Positions 16,234-23,858 of a stretch of DNA of 59,644 bases are shown here, piece by piece. Position 1 is the first letter of the stretch. Every line of letters begins with the position of its first letter. The notes under the pieces are model-generated. The model had not been told where the DNA came from, ran no database searches, and was given only the letters and a program-made list of their open reading frames with translations. A program made the translations under genes and the position numbers. Source of the stretch: Rhodobacterales bacterium (lineage in GTDB: Bacteria > Pseudomonadota > Alphaproteobacteria > Rhodobacterales > Rhodobacteraceae); the NCBI GenBank assembly GCA_026400355.1, contig JAPLPE010000003.1, forward strand, positions 1 to 59,644. The letters are read 5' to 3'.

Positions 16234-17754
16234 TCAGTCCTGTTGGGCGGCGTCGGGTTGCGCCGGGTCGTTTTCGGGGTCGGCGGCCGGATCGCTCGTT
16301 TGAGCGCTGCCGGTTTTCGTGACACGGCGCGGATCGCTGTCGAGAACCAGCCCCAGCGCGTCGAGCTTGGCATTTGTCGCGGCAATCTCGGCCAGCACTG
16401 CGTCGGGGTTGCGGCCCTGCCGGGCGATCACCTCGGCCAGCGTCATGGTGCCGGACCGGATCGACAGCAGGTTGGCCATCGCGTCCTTCTGCGGATCGAC
16501 CGCTTCGAACTTCGGCGGCGACCATTCGACCGGCACGTCGGGCGACGGGATTTGGCCCGCTGCCCATGCGGCTTCGGTGAACCAGCGCCACACGGGCGCG
16601 CAGAACATCGGGATGAACAGCTGCCATTGCACGGCGTCGATCTGGCGGCGGAATTCGACCAGCCCCGCCCGGATCGAGGAATAGTTGACCTGGCTGAGAT
16701 CGCCGGTCAGCAATTCATAAGGCACCCGGAACCCGGCCGAGATGGTGTGCAGGCTGGCCCGCTTGTATTCGCCATAGCCGCCGGTGGCGGACGGCTGGTT
16801 GAACCGGATGTCCTTTCCGCCCCGGGCATAGGCGATCAGCCCCGGTTCAAACTGCTCGACCCGGTTGCCGTCGGCATCGACCACGGTGGGCGCAATGCCC
16901 TGCTGGGATTCGTCGTCGCCAAAGACGATGGCGGTGACGCAGGCCTCAGTCTTCTTGCGGACCAGTTCGGCCACTTCGTAATCGTCGAGATCGCGCAAAC
17001 TGCGGATCACCGGCGCGCCCCAGGGAACCCCGCGGGCCTGGGTGCGCTGCTTTTCATAGACATGGGCGATTTCGGTTGCGGGAACCGGGCGGCTGTCGAG
17101 CCCGCCGCGCAAGGCACCATGCGCGTCGCCGGGGTGTTCGGGATGCAGCCAGTATGCCCGGCGTTTGCCGACAGGGTCGAACTCAATGCCCTGCACGATG
17201 CGCCCCGCGCCGACGTTGCTGGTCTTGGTGGCGTCGAGAAAGTCAGCCTCCAGCACCTGCAATTGCAACGGCACCGCCAGACCATCGCTTGCCCGCCGCA
17301 GACGGCGGCGCACCAACACCTCGCCCGCCTCGACCATTTCGCGGCAGATCAATGTCTGCAACCCGTAGAAATCCAGCTGGCCGTCGGCATCGCAATCCGC
17401 TGTCCAACGGGTGAACAGGGCGTCGACCTTGCGGTCCAGCTTGTCTTCGCCACTCGCGGCGCGGGGCATGATGCCCGAACCGACAATGTTGTTCACCAGC
17501 ACCGCCACCGCCTTGGCCGCATGCGGATTGTTGCGCACCAGATCGCGCATCCGGTCGCGCAAGAGCGCCCCGGCGACACCAATCTCGGTGTCGGCTGAGG
17601 ACCCCGGCGCACGCCAACCGTCCGTCCGCCGCCCCTTCGACGCCCCGTCATAGCCGCGCGTCAGGGTTTCGAAGGCCTGCCGCGCCAGCACGCGCCGGGC
17701 CGCCATGCGCGGGGCGACGGAGGCGATGGCATGGTCCATCCAGTTCGCGGGCAT
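16234..17754 (-). CDS. Phage portal protein, lambda family
   Basis: A protein of 506 residues starting MPANWMDHAIASVAPRMAARR. Typical lambda-portal features are visible: RDLVRNNPHAAKAVAVLVNNIVG, ICREMVEAGEVLVRRRL, HVYEKQRTQARGVPWGAPV and NYSSIRAGLVEFRRQID. The portal forms the dodecameric ring through which DNA enters and leaves the head. Its start touches the stop of the gpW gene (17754). The C-terminal ~60 residues are acidic and disordered-looking. It is intact in length for the family. Confidence 0.93.
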   Translation of the reverse strand: MPANWMDHAIASVAPRMAARRVLARQAFETLTRGYDGASKGRRTDGWRAPGSSADTEIGVAGALLRDRMRDLVRNNPHAAKAVAVLVNNIVGSGIMPRAASGEDKLDRKVDALFTRWTADCDADGQLDFYGLQTLICREMVEAGEVLVRRRLRRASDGLAVPLQLQVLEADFLDATKTSNVGAGRIVQGIEFDPVGKRRAYWLHPEHPGDAHGALRGGLDSRPVPATEIAHVYEKQRTQARGVPWGAPVIRSLRDLDDYEVAELVRKKTEACVTAIVFGDDESQQGIAPTVVDADGNRVEQFEPGLIAYARGGKDIRFNQPSATGGYGEYKRASLHTISAGFRVPYELLTGDLSQVNYSSIRAGLVEFRRQIDAVQWQLFIPMFCAPVWRWFTEAAWAAGQIPSPDVPVEWSPPKFEAVDPQKDAMANLLSIRSGTMTLAEVIARQGRNPDAVLAEIAATNAKLDALGLVLDSDPRRVTKTGSAQTSDPAADPENDPAQPDAAQQD

Positions 17755-17963
17755 CAGCGATCCCCACGGCTGAAGCCTGCCAACCCCGCAATCGGCAGGG
17801 GCCGGGTCGTCCCCGCGATGGCGCGTTCGATGGTCCGGATGCGGCCAAGCAGATCCTCGGCCGAGCCATAGTCGACGGATTTTCCATCATAACTGACCCG
17901 GGTCGTGCCGCTGGCATAGGCCCGGCGCAGGGCGGTGAGTTCGGTTTCCGTCCAGTCTGCCAT
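17754..17963 (-). CDS. gpW-like head-tail joining protein
   Basis: A 69-residue protein: MADWTETELTALRRAYASG, then TRVSYDGKSVDYGSAEDLL and GRIRTIERAI. This is the gpW pattern: two helices around a beta hairpin. In lambda gpW stabilises the packaged head and prepares the connector for tail joining. The start at 17963 is one base after the large terminase stop, and the stop overlaps the portal start. The long upstream extension of the frame (to 18212) lies inside the terminase gene and is rejected. Confidence 0.82.
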   Translation of the reverse strand: MADWTETELTALRRAYASGTTRVSYDGKSVDYGSAEDLLGRIRTIERAIAGTTRPLPIAGLAGFSRGDR

Positions 17964-17964
17964 G

Positions 17965-19968
17965 TCAGAACCATCCTCCGCGTCGGCCAAGCCAATCCGA
18001 CTGCCGTTTTCCCTGGGGTGCGGCTTGCGGCCGGTTGACCCGCCCCGCGCCATCGATTTCCGTTGGCGCCGCCCCGAGTTGATCCTCGAGATCGCGCCAT
18101 TTCTCGTCGGTCCAACGATCTGCGCCCGCGATCCAGGCGGCAGCGCGGGCATAGACCCGGCAATCCAGCGCCTCGTTGCGCTCACGCAGTTTCTGCCATT
18201 CCAGCCGGGCAAAGCCGCGCTTGGTGCGCACCGTCACCAGTTGCTCGGCCACGAACTGCTTCAGCCATTCGTTCTCGACCCAATGCGGCAGGTGCACCGA
18301 TCCCGGCGGAAACGCGGCCCCTTCGGCCATGTCCTCTTCGGTCGGGCGCTCCAGCCGCAGGAAGCGATAGGTCTCGGCCTTGAAGGTCGACACCGCCACA
18401 GTCCAAAGCCGCGCGCCGCGCCTCAGGCGCTTTCCGCCTTCGGTCGCGTCGACGAAGGTCGGGCCGGACACGGGGCTCGAGCGGTTGAACCCCTCGACGC
18501 CCTTGACCGGCGACACCTGCGCAAACCCCTGCGCCCGCGACCAGGAATAGACCGCCGGGGCCTCGTAGCCGGTGTCGATGGCGAGCCGCGCGATGCGCAG
18601 ATGCGCGCCGCGTGCGTGTGGCCAGGACCGGTCCAGAAGCGCGGTCAGTTCCGACCACGCGTCATGCCGGTCCGGCCCGCCCTCGATCACGACGTGATCG
18701 ACGAGCCAGCTTTCCAGTCCGCGCCCCCAGGCCCAGACATCAACTTCGATCCGGTCCTTCTGCACGTCGGCCCCGGCGGTCAGGAACAACCCGCCCGCTG
18801 GCACCGTGCCGGATTTCCAGCGCTCACGCCGGTCATAGAGCCGCTGCCAGTCTGGGGCTTCCCCGGTTTCGACCCAAGTTTCGCCAAGGATCGTGTTGCG
18901 AAACGCCTTGATCGCCTCGTCCGACCCTTGGGCCGCTTCCCATGACCGCACGATCCGCTCCCAACTCAGCCAGCCGATCGGCGAATAGAGCGCTGAGAGG
19001 TGATACCCGACCGTGGTCGGATCGGCGGCGGTCGCGGTTGCCCGCCATTCCCCGGCCTCCAGCATTGCTGTCTTGTTGTGTTCACCGATGGGCGCATCAC
19101 ACCCTTCGCAATGATATTCCGCCGTCTCCGGCCGCCCTTTCTGCCAGCGCAGCCGGTCGAACTTCAGCCACTGCGCATGGCCGCAATGCGGGCACGGCAC
19201 GAAGAACCGCCGCTGGTCGCTGGCCTCATATTCCCGTTCGATCCGGCTCAGCCCCCGGATGGTGGGGGTCGAGACCAGGAACACTTTGCGCCGGTGGGCA
19301 AAGGTCAGCGAGCGCGCCTCGGCCAGCGTCACCGGATCGCCTTCCTCGTCAGCCGAGGCGGGATAGGCGTCGACCTCGTCAAGGAAGATGTAGCGCGCCG
19401 GGGTCGAGCGCAGACCCACCGCCGAGTTTGCCCCGGTCATGATCAGGATGCCGCCCGCGAATTCCTTGGACAGCATGGTGTTGCCCGCGTCGCGGGACCG
19501 CGCGGGTTTGACCCTCTCCCGAAGGTCTGGGCTTTCGTCGATCAGCGGGTCGATCCGCTGGCGCGAGTTGCGTTTGGCCAGTTCCACGGTCGGCTGGACC
19601 GCCAGCATCGGTCCCGGTGCCTGTTGGATGGCAAAGCCGATCCAGTTGTTGCCCGCCTCGGTCGCGCCGACCTGCGCCGCCTTCATGAACACGATGCGCT
19701 GCATCACGTCGCCCGGCGACAGGCGGTCCATGATCTCGCGCATGTAGGGCGTGCGCGCCGTGCGATAGCGGCCTGGCTCGGCGGAAGCGCGGCCCGACAA
19801 CATCCGGTGCTTGTCTGCCCAATGCGACACGGTCAGGTCCGGATCGGGCGTCAGCCCCGCGCCCCAGGTGCGCAGAATCTCCGCTGCGCCGTCGAAATCC
19901 GTCAGGCCCTCATCATCACCGGAAATCAGGCCGGACCTCGGCAAGTTCGTCGAGGTGGGCACGGACAT
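17965..19968 (-). CDS. Terminase large subunit, GpA family
   Basis: A protein of 667 residues. The ATPase motor shows a Walker A-like KAAQVGATEAGNNW at about residues 96-109 and a Walker B RYIFLDEVDAYP near 195. Two CxxC pairs (FVPCPHCGHAQW and EYHCEGCDAPIG) form the zinc-ribbon insert seen in GpA proteins. The nuclease half contains AGADVQKDRIEVDVWAWGRG, with the acidic residues of the RNase H-like fold. It cuts cos-type ends and pumps DNA into the head. It overlaps the small subunit gene by 53 bases. A GpA terminase together with gpW and a lambda-type portal indicates cos packaging. Confidence 0.95.
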   Translation of the reverse strand: MSVPTSTNLPRSGLISGDDEGLTDFDGAAEILRTWGAGLTPDPDLTVSHWADKHRMLSGRASAEPGRYRTARTPYMREIMDRLSPGDVMQRIVFMKAAQVGATEAGNNWIGFAIQQAPGPMLAVQPTVELAKRNSRQRIDPLIDESPDLRERVKPARSRDAGNTMLSKEFAGGILIMTGANSAVGLRSTPARYIFLDEVDAYPASADEEGDPVTLAEARSLTFAHRRKVFLVSTPTIRGLSRIEREYEASDQRRFFVPCPHCGHAQWLKFDRLRWQKGRPETAEYHCEGCDAPIGEHNKTAMLEAGEWRATATAADPTTVGYHLSALYSPIGWLSWERIVRSWEAAQGSDEAIKAFRNTILGETWVETGEAPDWQRLYDRRERWKSGTVPAGGLFLTAGADVQKDRIEVDVWAWGRGLESWLVDHVVIEGGPDRHDAWSELTALLDRSWPHARGAHLRIARLAIDTGYEAPAVYSWSRAQGFAQVSPVKGVEGFNRSSPVSGPTFVDATEGGKRLRRGARLWTVAVSTFKAETYRFLRLERPTEEDMAEGAAFPPGSVHLPHWVENEWLKQFVAEQLVTVRTKRGFARLEWQKLRERNEALDCRVYARAAAWIAGADRWTDEKWRDLEDQLGAAPTEIDGAGRVNRPQAAPQGKRQSDWLGRRGGWF

Positions 19969-20476
19969 GTTTTTCCAAGGCCTTCTGCATCGCGGCCGGT
20001 TCCACGCCCAGTTCCGCCGCCATCAGTGCCGACGACCGTGCAGGCCAGTTCACCCATGCGTCCCGCACCTCCCGCGCCAGCCGGAACACCAGCGACAGCG
20101 CCCGGGCCCGCTCGATCAACTCCCCCTTCAGCTTTTGCAGCCGGATCCGCCGCTCCTGCGCCTTCAGCACTTCGTTGGCGGTTTTCGCCTGAAGGTAGGT
20201 CGTGCCCCCGCCAACCGCTGGCACCGCTAAACCCTGTTCGCGCAAGGTGTCGCCGACAGCAGCAACGGCCGCCTCGGGCACCGGCTTCAGCTTCGGTTCT
20301 GGCGGCTTCCGGGTCTTCGACGGATCGGTGGTTTCCGCCCGGCGCACATCACTGGCCCCGGCATCAATGCTGCCATCGGCAAACAGCACCAGCCGTTCGG
20401 CAGTCTTCGCCTTCTGGATCGCGCCCCGCGACAGGCCCACATGCGCGGCGTACTGGCGCTCGCTCATGCCCTGCAT
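19916..20476 (-). CDS. Terminase small subunit, Nu1-like
   Basis: A protein of 186 residues. The N-terminus MQGMSERQYAAHVGLSRGAI is a winged helix-turn-helix of the Nu1 type that recognises the packaging site, followed by a Pro/Lys linker and a helical region (TYLQAKTANEVLKAQERR) that in the family binds the large subunit. Two starts are possible, ATG at 20476 or 20467. It is the first gene of the minus-strand late operon, and the region upstream carries an inverted repeat that may be an operator. The 3' end overlaps the large subunit gene. Confidence 0.82.
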   Translation of the reverse strand: MQGMSERQYAAHVGLSRGAIQKAKTAERLVLFADGSIDAGASDVRRAETTDPSKTRKPPEPKLKPVPEAAVAAVGDTLREQGLAVPAVGGGTTYLQAKTANEVLKAQERRIRLQKLKGELIERARALSLVFRLAREVRDAWVNWPARSSALMAAELGVEPAAMQKALEKHVRAHLDELAEVRPDFR

Positions 20477-20505
20477 TGGCGGCTCCGATTATCATTCAAA
20501 AACAT

Positions 20506-20528
20506 ATGCTTATACAGTTGATAAGCAT
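20506..20528. promoter_or_regulatory. Inverted repeat between divergent phage units
   Basis: Perfect 8-base arms, ATGCTTAT and ATAAGCAT, with a 7-base spacer, in the only AT-rich patch between the minus-strand packaging operon (start 20476) and the plus-strand small gene (start 20588). The placement suits a repressor or activator site controlling late genes. There is no direct evidence for the binding protein. Confidence 0.45.
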
Positions 20529-20587
20529 TGCGGACAGAGCGAACGTCCTTTCAGAAGGACGATGCAACTCACCACGGAGCCACCGAA

Positions 20588-20812
20588 ATGACCCGCCGCG
20601 CACAAGACAACACGAAAGCCCTCGACGCCTTCATCGGCAAGAAGGCCGAGATCGACGCGATGCTCGCCCGACTTCAGGCGCTCAGCAACGACCATTTCAA
20701 CTTCGATCCGGACGCGGTCAATTGGGGCAGCGTCGGCTCGATCAGCAGCGTTGCCAGCGACCTCCGGAAGATCACCGATTTCCTTTTCGGCGAGGGCGAA
20801 CACGCCGAGTAA
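20588..20812 (+). CDS. Small phage hypothetical protein
   Basis: A 74-residue protein: MTRRAQDNTKALDAFIGKKA, then IDAMLARLQALSNDHFNF and a C-terminal DLRKITDFLFGEGEHAE. It looks like a short helical hairpin, acidic at the end. The ATG at 20588 is preferred over an upstream start at 20528 because the upstream residues are non-conserved-looking and overlap the putative operator. Similar small proteins are common in prophages of Rhodobacteraceae, but I know no function. It is transcribed away from the packaging operon, together with the DUF3489 gene 90 bases downstream. Confidence 0.65.
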   Translation: MTRRAQDNTKALDAFIGKKAEIDAMLARLQALSNDHFNFDPDAVNWGSVGSISSVASDLRKITDFLFGEGEHAE

Positions 20813-20901
20813 CCCAGCCAGCCATCCCGCCAGCCCCGCCCTGCGGGGCTTGGCCTCGTAGAAGGGCCCGCATCCTGCGCGCCCCGATACGGGAGACCAC
20901 G

Positions 20902-21474
20902 ATGACCCAACTTTCCGACACCCAAGCCCTGATCCTGAGCGTCGCCGCGCAACGACCCGAGCGCATCGCCCTGCCGCTGCCCGAGAGCCTGCGCGGTGGT
21001 GCCGCTGCCAAGGTGGTCGGCGCGATGATCGCCAAGGGCCTGCTGCAGGAGGTCGATGCCGACCTGCGCAAGGGCGAACCTATGTGGCGCGAAACCGGCG
21101 AGGGCCACGGCGTTACGCTGGTCGCCACCGACGCGGGCCTCGCCGCCATCGGCGTCGAGCCCGAGGACGCGAACACCGCGCCCGTGGGCGCGACGGACGC
21201 GCCGAACGAAGGGCCCGCGCCCGAGACCCCCAGCGAACCAGACGCAGCGCCCAAGGCGCGCACGCCGCGCGAGGGGACCAAGCAGGCCACGCTGATCGCT
21301 ATGCTGCGCGCGGCGGACGGCGCTACCATCGAGGAGATCACCGCCGCCACGGGCTGGCAGTCCCATACAGTGCGCGGCGCGATGGCAGGGGCGCTGAAGA
21401 AGAAACTCGGGCTCGAAGTGACCTCAGAGAAGGTCGAGGGGCGCGGAAGGATCTATCGACTGCCCGCAGGCTAA
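20902..21474 (+). CDS. DUF3489 domain protein
   Basis: A protein of 190 residues. The N-terminal half (MTQLSDTQALILSVAAQRPE, then VVGAMIAKGLLQEVDAD) looks like a degenerate winged-helix. A Pro/Ala/Glu linker follows (about 85-120). The C-terminal ~70 residues are the DUF3489 unit: TKQATLIAMLRAADGATIEE and ATGWQSHTVRGAMAGALKKK, a helix-turn-helix with a basic recognition helix, ending GRGRIYRLPAG. It probably binds DNA and may regulate phage genes. The start at 20902 follows GGGAGACC. A much longer frame reaching back to 19000 runs antisense to the terminase and is not real. Confidence 0.82.
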   Translation: MTQLSDTQALILSVAAQRPERIALPLPESLRGGAAAKVVGAMIAKGLLQEVDADLRKGEPMWRETGEGHGVTLVATDAGLAAIGVEPEDANTAPVGATDAPNEGPAPETPSEPDAAPKARTPREGTKQATLIAMLRAADGATIEEITAATGWQSHTVRGAMAGALKKKLGLEVTSEKVEGRGRIYRLPAG

Positions 21475-21534
21475 TAGGTTTGCCGTCCAAGACAACTTTG
21501 CCGCCGTCCCATCAGGGGCAGCGGCGTTCGCTTT

Positions 21535-22362
21535 TCAGAGTGAGACCTTCCAATAGTCGAGCACTTTCCTGACTTCCTCGCGAGGATAGTGCGGACCAGC
21601 CGATGCCAAATCCGCGCGGATCGCGGCCTTTCTTCGGTCAGCAGCTTCCTTGATCCGTCCTGAGAATTTTGCCATCCCTCGCAGAGTGGAAGACCTGTCG
21701 GGTTTGGGCCAACTCTCCGGATAAGCGTCCCAGCCAGACCATTCCGCCACCTGCGTTGCGATTTCCACGACCTCGTCGTGGTCACAAGACCAACCGTAGA
21801 GTTGCAGCGCACAGACGCGTAGCATCATTTTCACCTCGGGCATCACGTCTGTGAATGCCTTCAGCGGCGTGGGGAGCAAAACCATGTTCGCCACGCAGGA
21901 AAAGAAACGTCGATCCTGGACCACGGCATTGCTGATCTGATAAGCGGCGTCATCCACTCCCCAGATATGGCAGCACGACCAGTTCGGCCTTTCAACGGCG
22001 CGAAGGCCCAAAGCAAGCGTCAGAGCCTTGTTTGCGTGGATGTTTCCTTCGAATTTATGGATAGTCGCTCCCGTCTGACGATTTCGATTCATTTGCGGCT
22101 CTGACCAGGACGCCTTGTAGAAGAGGCCACGCCGCGCGTGTTCGGGATACCAGACCGGAAGATACTCGAACGTCTTTGGATCGACCCACTGGGCTGTTCT
22201 CTCGATCAACCGCATTACATCCGAGAGGCCGAGTTCGCGTCGCAAGGCCTCAAGTCCGTCCGGAAGCGAGTCTGGGTTTGATTTTCCTTCGTCTAGGTTG
22301 TTCAGCAATTCAATCTCGGTTCTAGATCTCTGGGTGGCAAGATAACAGGCCACCATCCCCAA
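21535..22362 (-). CDS. Unknown protein with HNH-like Cys/His/Asn pattern
   Basis: At least 275 residues. Its GC content is lower than that of its neighbours. The middle has a striking block: an NIHANKALTLALG segment, then WSCCHIWGVDD, then FFSCVANMVLLPTPLKAFTD. The order His-Asn, Cys-His, then Cys-x2-Asn resembles the metal-binding core of HNH-type nucleases, but I cannot confirm this. The start is uncertain: TTG at 22362 or ATG at 22356. The frame stays open further upstream with protein-like residues (FEVVATLFRSYGF) but no good start, so the gene may be 5'-truncated or start at a rare codon. It is the last gene of the early minus-strand run, after a DNA methyltransferase. Confidence 0.55.
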   Translation of the reverse strand: MGMVACYLATQRSRTEIELLNNLDEGKSNPDSLPDGLEALRRELGLSDVMRLIERTAQWVDPKTFEYLPVWYPEHARRGLFYKASWSEPQMNRNRQTGATIHKFEGNIHANKALTLALGLRAVERPNWSCCHIWGVDDAAYQISNAVVQDRRFFSCVANMVLLPTPLKAFTDVMPEVKMMLRVCALQLYGWSCDHDEVVEIATQVAEWSGWDAYPESWPKPDRSSTLRGMAKFSGRIKEAADRRKAAIRADLASAGPHYPREEVRKVLDYWKVSL

Positions 22363-22427
22363 CTTGGAGAAACCATAGGATCTGAACAGCGTGGCGACAA
22401 CTTCGAAACCGCCCAGCGATGTTCGAA

Positions 22428-22664
22428 CTACCGCTGCCGTCCCTTGTCCGCCGCGAACCGGAAGGCCTCGAACAGCCGCCGCAGGACGTAGGATCGCGCG
22501 ATGCTAACCACCGTGAACACTGCGCCCATCTTCAGGTTCTGCGCCAGCGTAGTGTGGAGCCCGAAGACCGGGAAGATCAGGATCTGCGTGACGACGGCGA
22601 CGCCGTAGCCCACGATCACATTGGCCACGGACTCGACCAGCGACATGACGCGCGACTGCTTCAT
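22428..22664 (-). CDS. DUF7220-like small membrane protein
   Basis: A 78-residue protein with two predicted membrane helices: VIVGYGVAVVTQILIFPVFG (about 17-36) and LKMGAVFTVVSIARSYVL (about 44-61), and a basic C-terminus ending RRLFEAFRFAADKGRQR. Small proteins of this kind are common in alphaproteobacterial phages; the domain name is from memory and the function is unknown. Its ATG (22664) overlaps, as ATGA, the stop of the second frame of the methyltransferase locus (22661), which matters for deciding whether that frame is translated. Confidence 0.72.
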   Translation of the reverse strand: MKQSRVMSLVESVANVIVGYGVAVVTQILIFPVFGLHTTLAQNLKMGAVFTVVSIARSYVLRRLFEAFRFAADKGRQR

Positions 22665-23851
22665 CCCCCTACCTCATCCATCGGCCAGAAGTTCAGCCGC
22701 CAAAGTTCGTAGCGCATGCGCCGCAACCAAGGGGACCACTCCGTTGCCACAGAGGCGAAGCCGGTCCACCCGGTGGGCCAGCCCATCAGCGCCTCGACGA
22801 ACAGCGGGTTCAAGGTCCGGCGCACATCGCAAGTATCGCTCCCAGCGATCGGCGTCGCCAGGACCTGGCGGCCAAGCAGGCCGTTCACCGGTGTGTTCAC
22901 CAGTGTCGTCGCCCCGTCCTTGTGATCCCGCGCCGTCGGCGTCATCCACATCTGGCTGGCGTGGGTCAAGTCCGCCGTCCGCCGGTTGCCCGCGCTCGGC
23001 TTGCAGCCGTCGTTTGCCATCGGCGTCGGCCAATCCCGCGCCATCCGGTCCAGGCCTTTCTCGTCCTTCCGTTCGCCACCCCGGCTGCGGAAGCTGTCGG
23101 TTTGGGGCGTCGGCCACATCGCAGCCGTCGTCGCCAGGTTCATCCCGTGCTGGCCCGCTTCCTGCGAGGGCGTCGGCTTCGTCTGCCGGTTCTCGTTGGC
23201 GCTGGCCCGAGGCGTCGGCCAGAGGCGCAGCAGTTCCGTCCGATTGCCGCCACTCGACCGGGTGCCAGAGCAGGCGCGCGGGGTCGGCCAGCTCGTCGCC
23301 CTCGCGGATGGCAAGGATGAAGAGCCGCTCGCGTTTGTGGGGCGCGCCGACTTCCGCCGCCTTGAAGAGGCCTGCCGCAAGGCGGTAGCCCATGCCGACC
23401 AATCCGCTGGCGACTTCGGGGAAGCCGAGGCGGAGATGATGGGCGACATTCTCGAGGAAGACGAATGGCGGCTCGACCTCGCCGATGATGCGGGCGACAT
23501 GGGGCCAGAGGTGGCGCGGGTCGTCGGCACCCCGGCGCTTGCCCGCGACCGAGAACGGCTGGCACGGATAGCCCGCAGTGACGATGTCCACCGCGCCGCG
23601 CCACGGGCGGCCGTCGAAGGTGGCAACATCGTCCCAGACAACAGCCTGATCCAGGGACGCGTCTTCCATCCGCGCCACGAGAGTGGCTGCGGCGAAGGTT
23701 TCCCGTTCGACATGGCCCACAGCACGATATCCGGGGATGGCGATGGCAAGCCCGAGGTCGAGCCCGCCAGCGCCGGAGCAGAGGGAGAGGCCGAAGAGGC
23801 ATGCGTCTCCGGCCCCGGAAGCGTCTCCGGAGGAAGGTAAAGCCAGGTCAT
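22661..23851 (-). CDS. Overlapping second-frame ORF of the methyltransferase (WPTP-repeat protein)
   Basis: This frame, shifted by one base from the methyltransferase, is open from ATG 23851 (MTWLYLPPETLPGPE) to TGA 22661, 396 residues. The N-terminal half is Ser/Arg/Pro-rich. The C-terminal half has about six WPTP-like units (SWPTPRACS, LWPTPRASAN, MWPTPQTDS, DWPTPMANDG) and then LNPLFVEALMGWPTGWTGF, a sequence that, as I recall it, forms the true C-terminus of many phage C5 methyltransferases. Each WPTP is the shifted reading of an LAD(A/P) unit in the other frame. Its stop overlaps the next gene as ATGA. It may be a real overprinted gene, the product of a frameshift, or an ancestral frame that is no longer used. 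Confidence 0.4.
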   Translation of the reverse strand: MTWLYLPPETLPGPETHASSASPSAPALAGSTSGLPSPSPDIVLWAMSNGKPSPQPLSWRGWKTRPWIRLLSGTMLPPSTAARGAARWTSSLRAIRASRSRSRASAGVPTTRATSGPMSPASSARSSRHSSSSRMSPIISASASPKSPADWSAWATALRQASSRRRKSARPTNASGSSSLPSARATSWPTPRACSGTRSSGGNRTELLRLWPTPRASANENRQTKPTPSQEAGQHGMNLATTAAMWPTPQTDSFRSRGGERKDEKGLDRMARDWPTPMANDGCKPSAGNRRTADLTHASQMWMTPTARDHKDGATTLVNTPVNGLLGRQVLATPIAGSDTCDVRRTLNPLFVEALMGWPTGWTGFASVATEWSPWLRRMRYELWRLNFWPMDEVGG

Positions 23852-23855
23852 ACAT
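22674..23855 (-). CDS. DNA (cytosine-5) methyltransferase
   Basis: A protein of 393 residues with all core C5-methyltransferase motifs in order: I (LSLCSGAGGLDLGL, about 23-36), IV with the catalytic Cys (TAGYPCQPFSVAGKR, about 93-107), VI (FLENV), VIII (KRERLFILA) and X at the end (LCGNGVVPLVAAHALR). Between VIII and X lies a long Asp/Ala/Gly-rich region with repeated LAD(A/P) units in place of a normal target recognition domain. It would methylate cytosine in DNA, probably protecting phage DNA from host nucleases. The start ATG at 23855 is four bases before a second ATG in another frame that runs in parallel to 22661. No solo restriction partner is proven. Confidence 0.88.
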   Translation of the reverse strand: MYDLALPSSGDASGAGDACLFGLSLCSGAGGLDLGLAIAIPGYRAVGHVERETFAAATLVARMEDASLDQAVVWDDVATFDGRPWRGAVDIVTAGYPCQPFSVAGKRRGADDPRHLWPHVARIIGEVEPPFVFLENVAHHLRLGFPEVASGLVGMGYRLAAGLFKAAEVGAPHKRERLFILAIREGDELADPARLLWHPVEWRQSDGTAAPLADASGQRQREPADEADALAGSGPARDEPGDDGCDVADAPNRQLPQPGWRTEGRERPGPDGAGLADADGKRRLQAERGQPADGGLDPRQPDVDDADGAGSQGRGDDTGEHTGERPAWPPGPGDADRWERYLRCAPDLEPAVRRGADGLAHRVDRLRLCGNGVVPLVAAHALRTLAAELLADG

Positions 23856-23858
23856 GCC

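Noticed and set aside
14652-16322. 556-codon plus-strand frame over the protease-capsid gene
   Set aside because: Antisense to a gene with clear protease and capsid features; no ribosome site or recognisable motif.
16150-17598. 482-codon plus-strand frame over the portal gene
   Set aside because: Shadow of the portal gene on the opposite strand.
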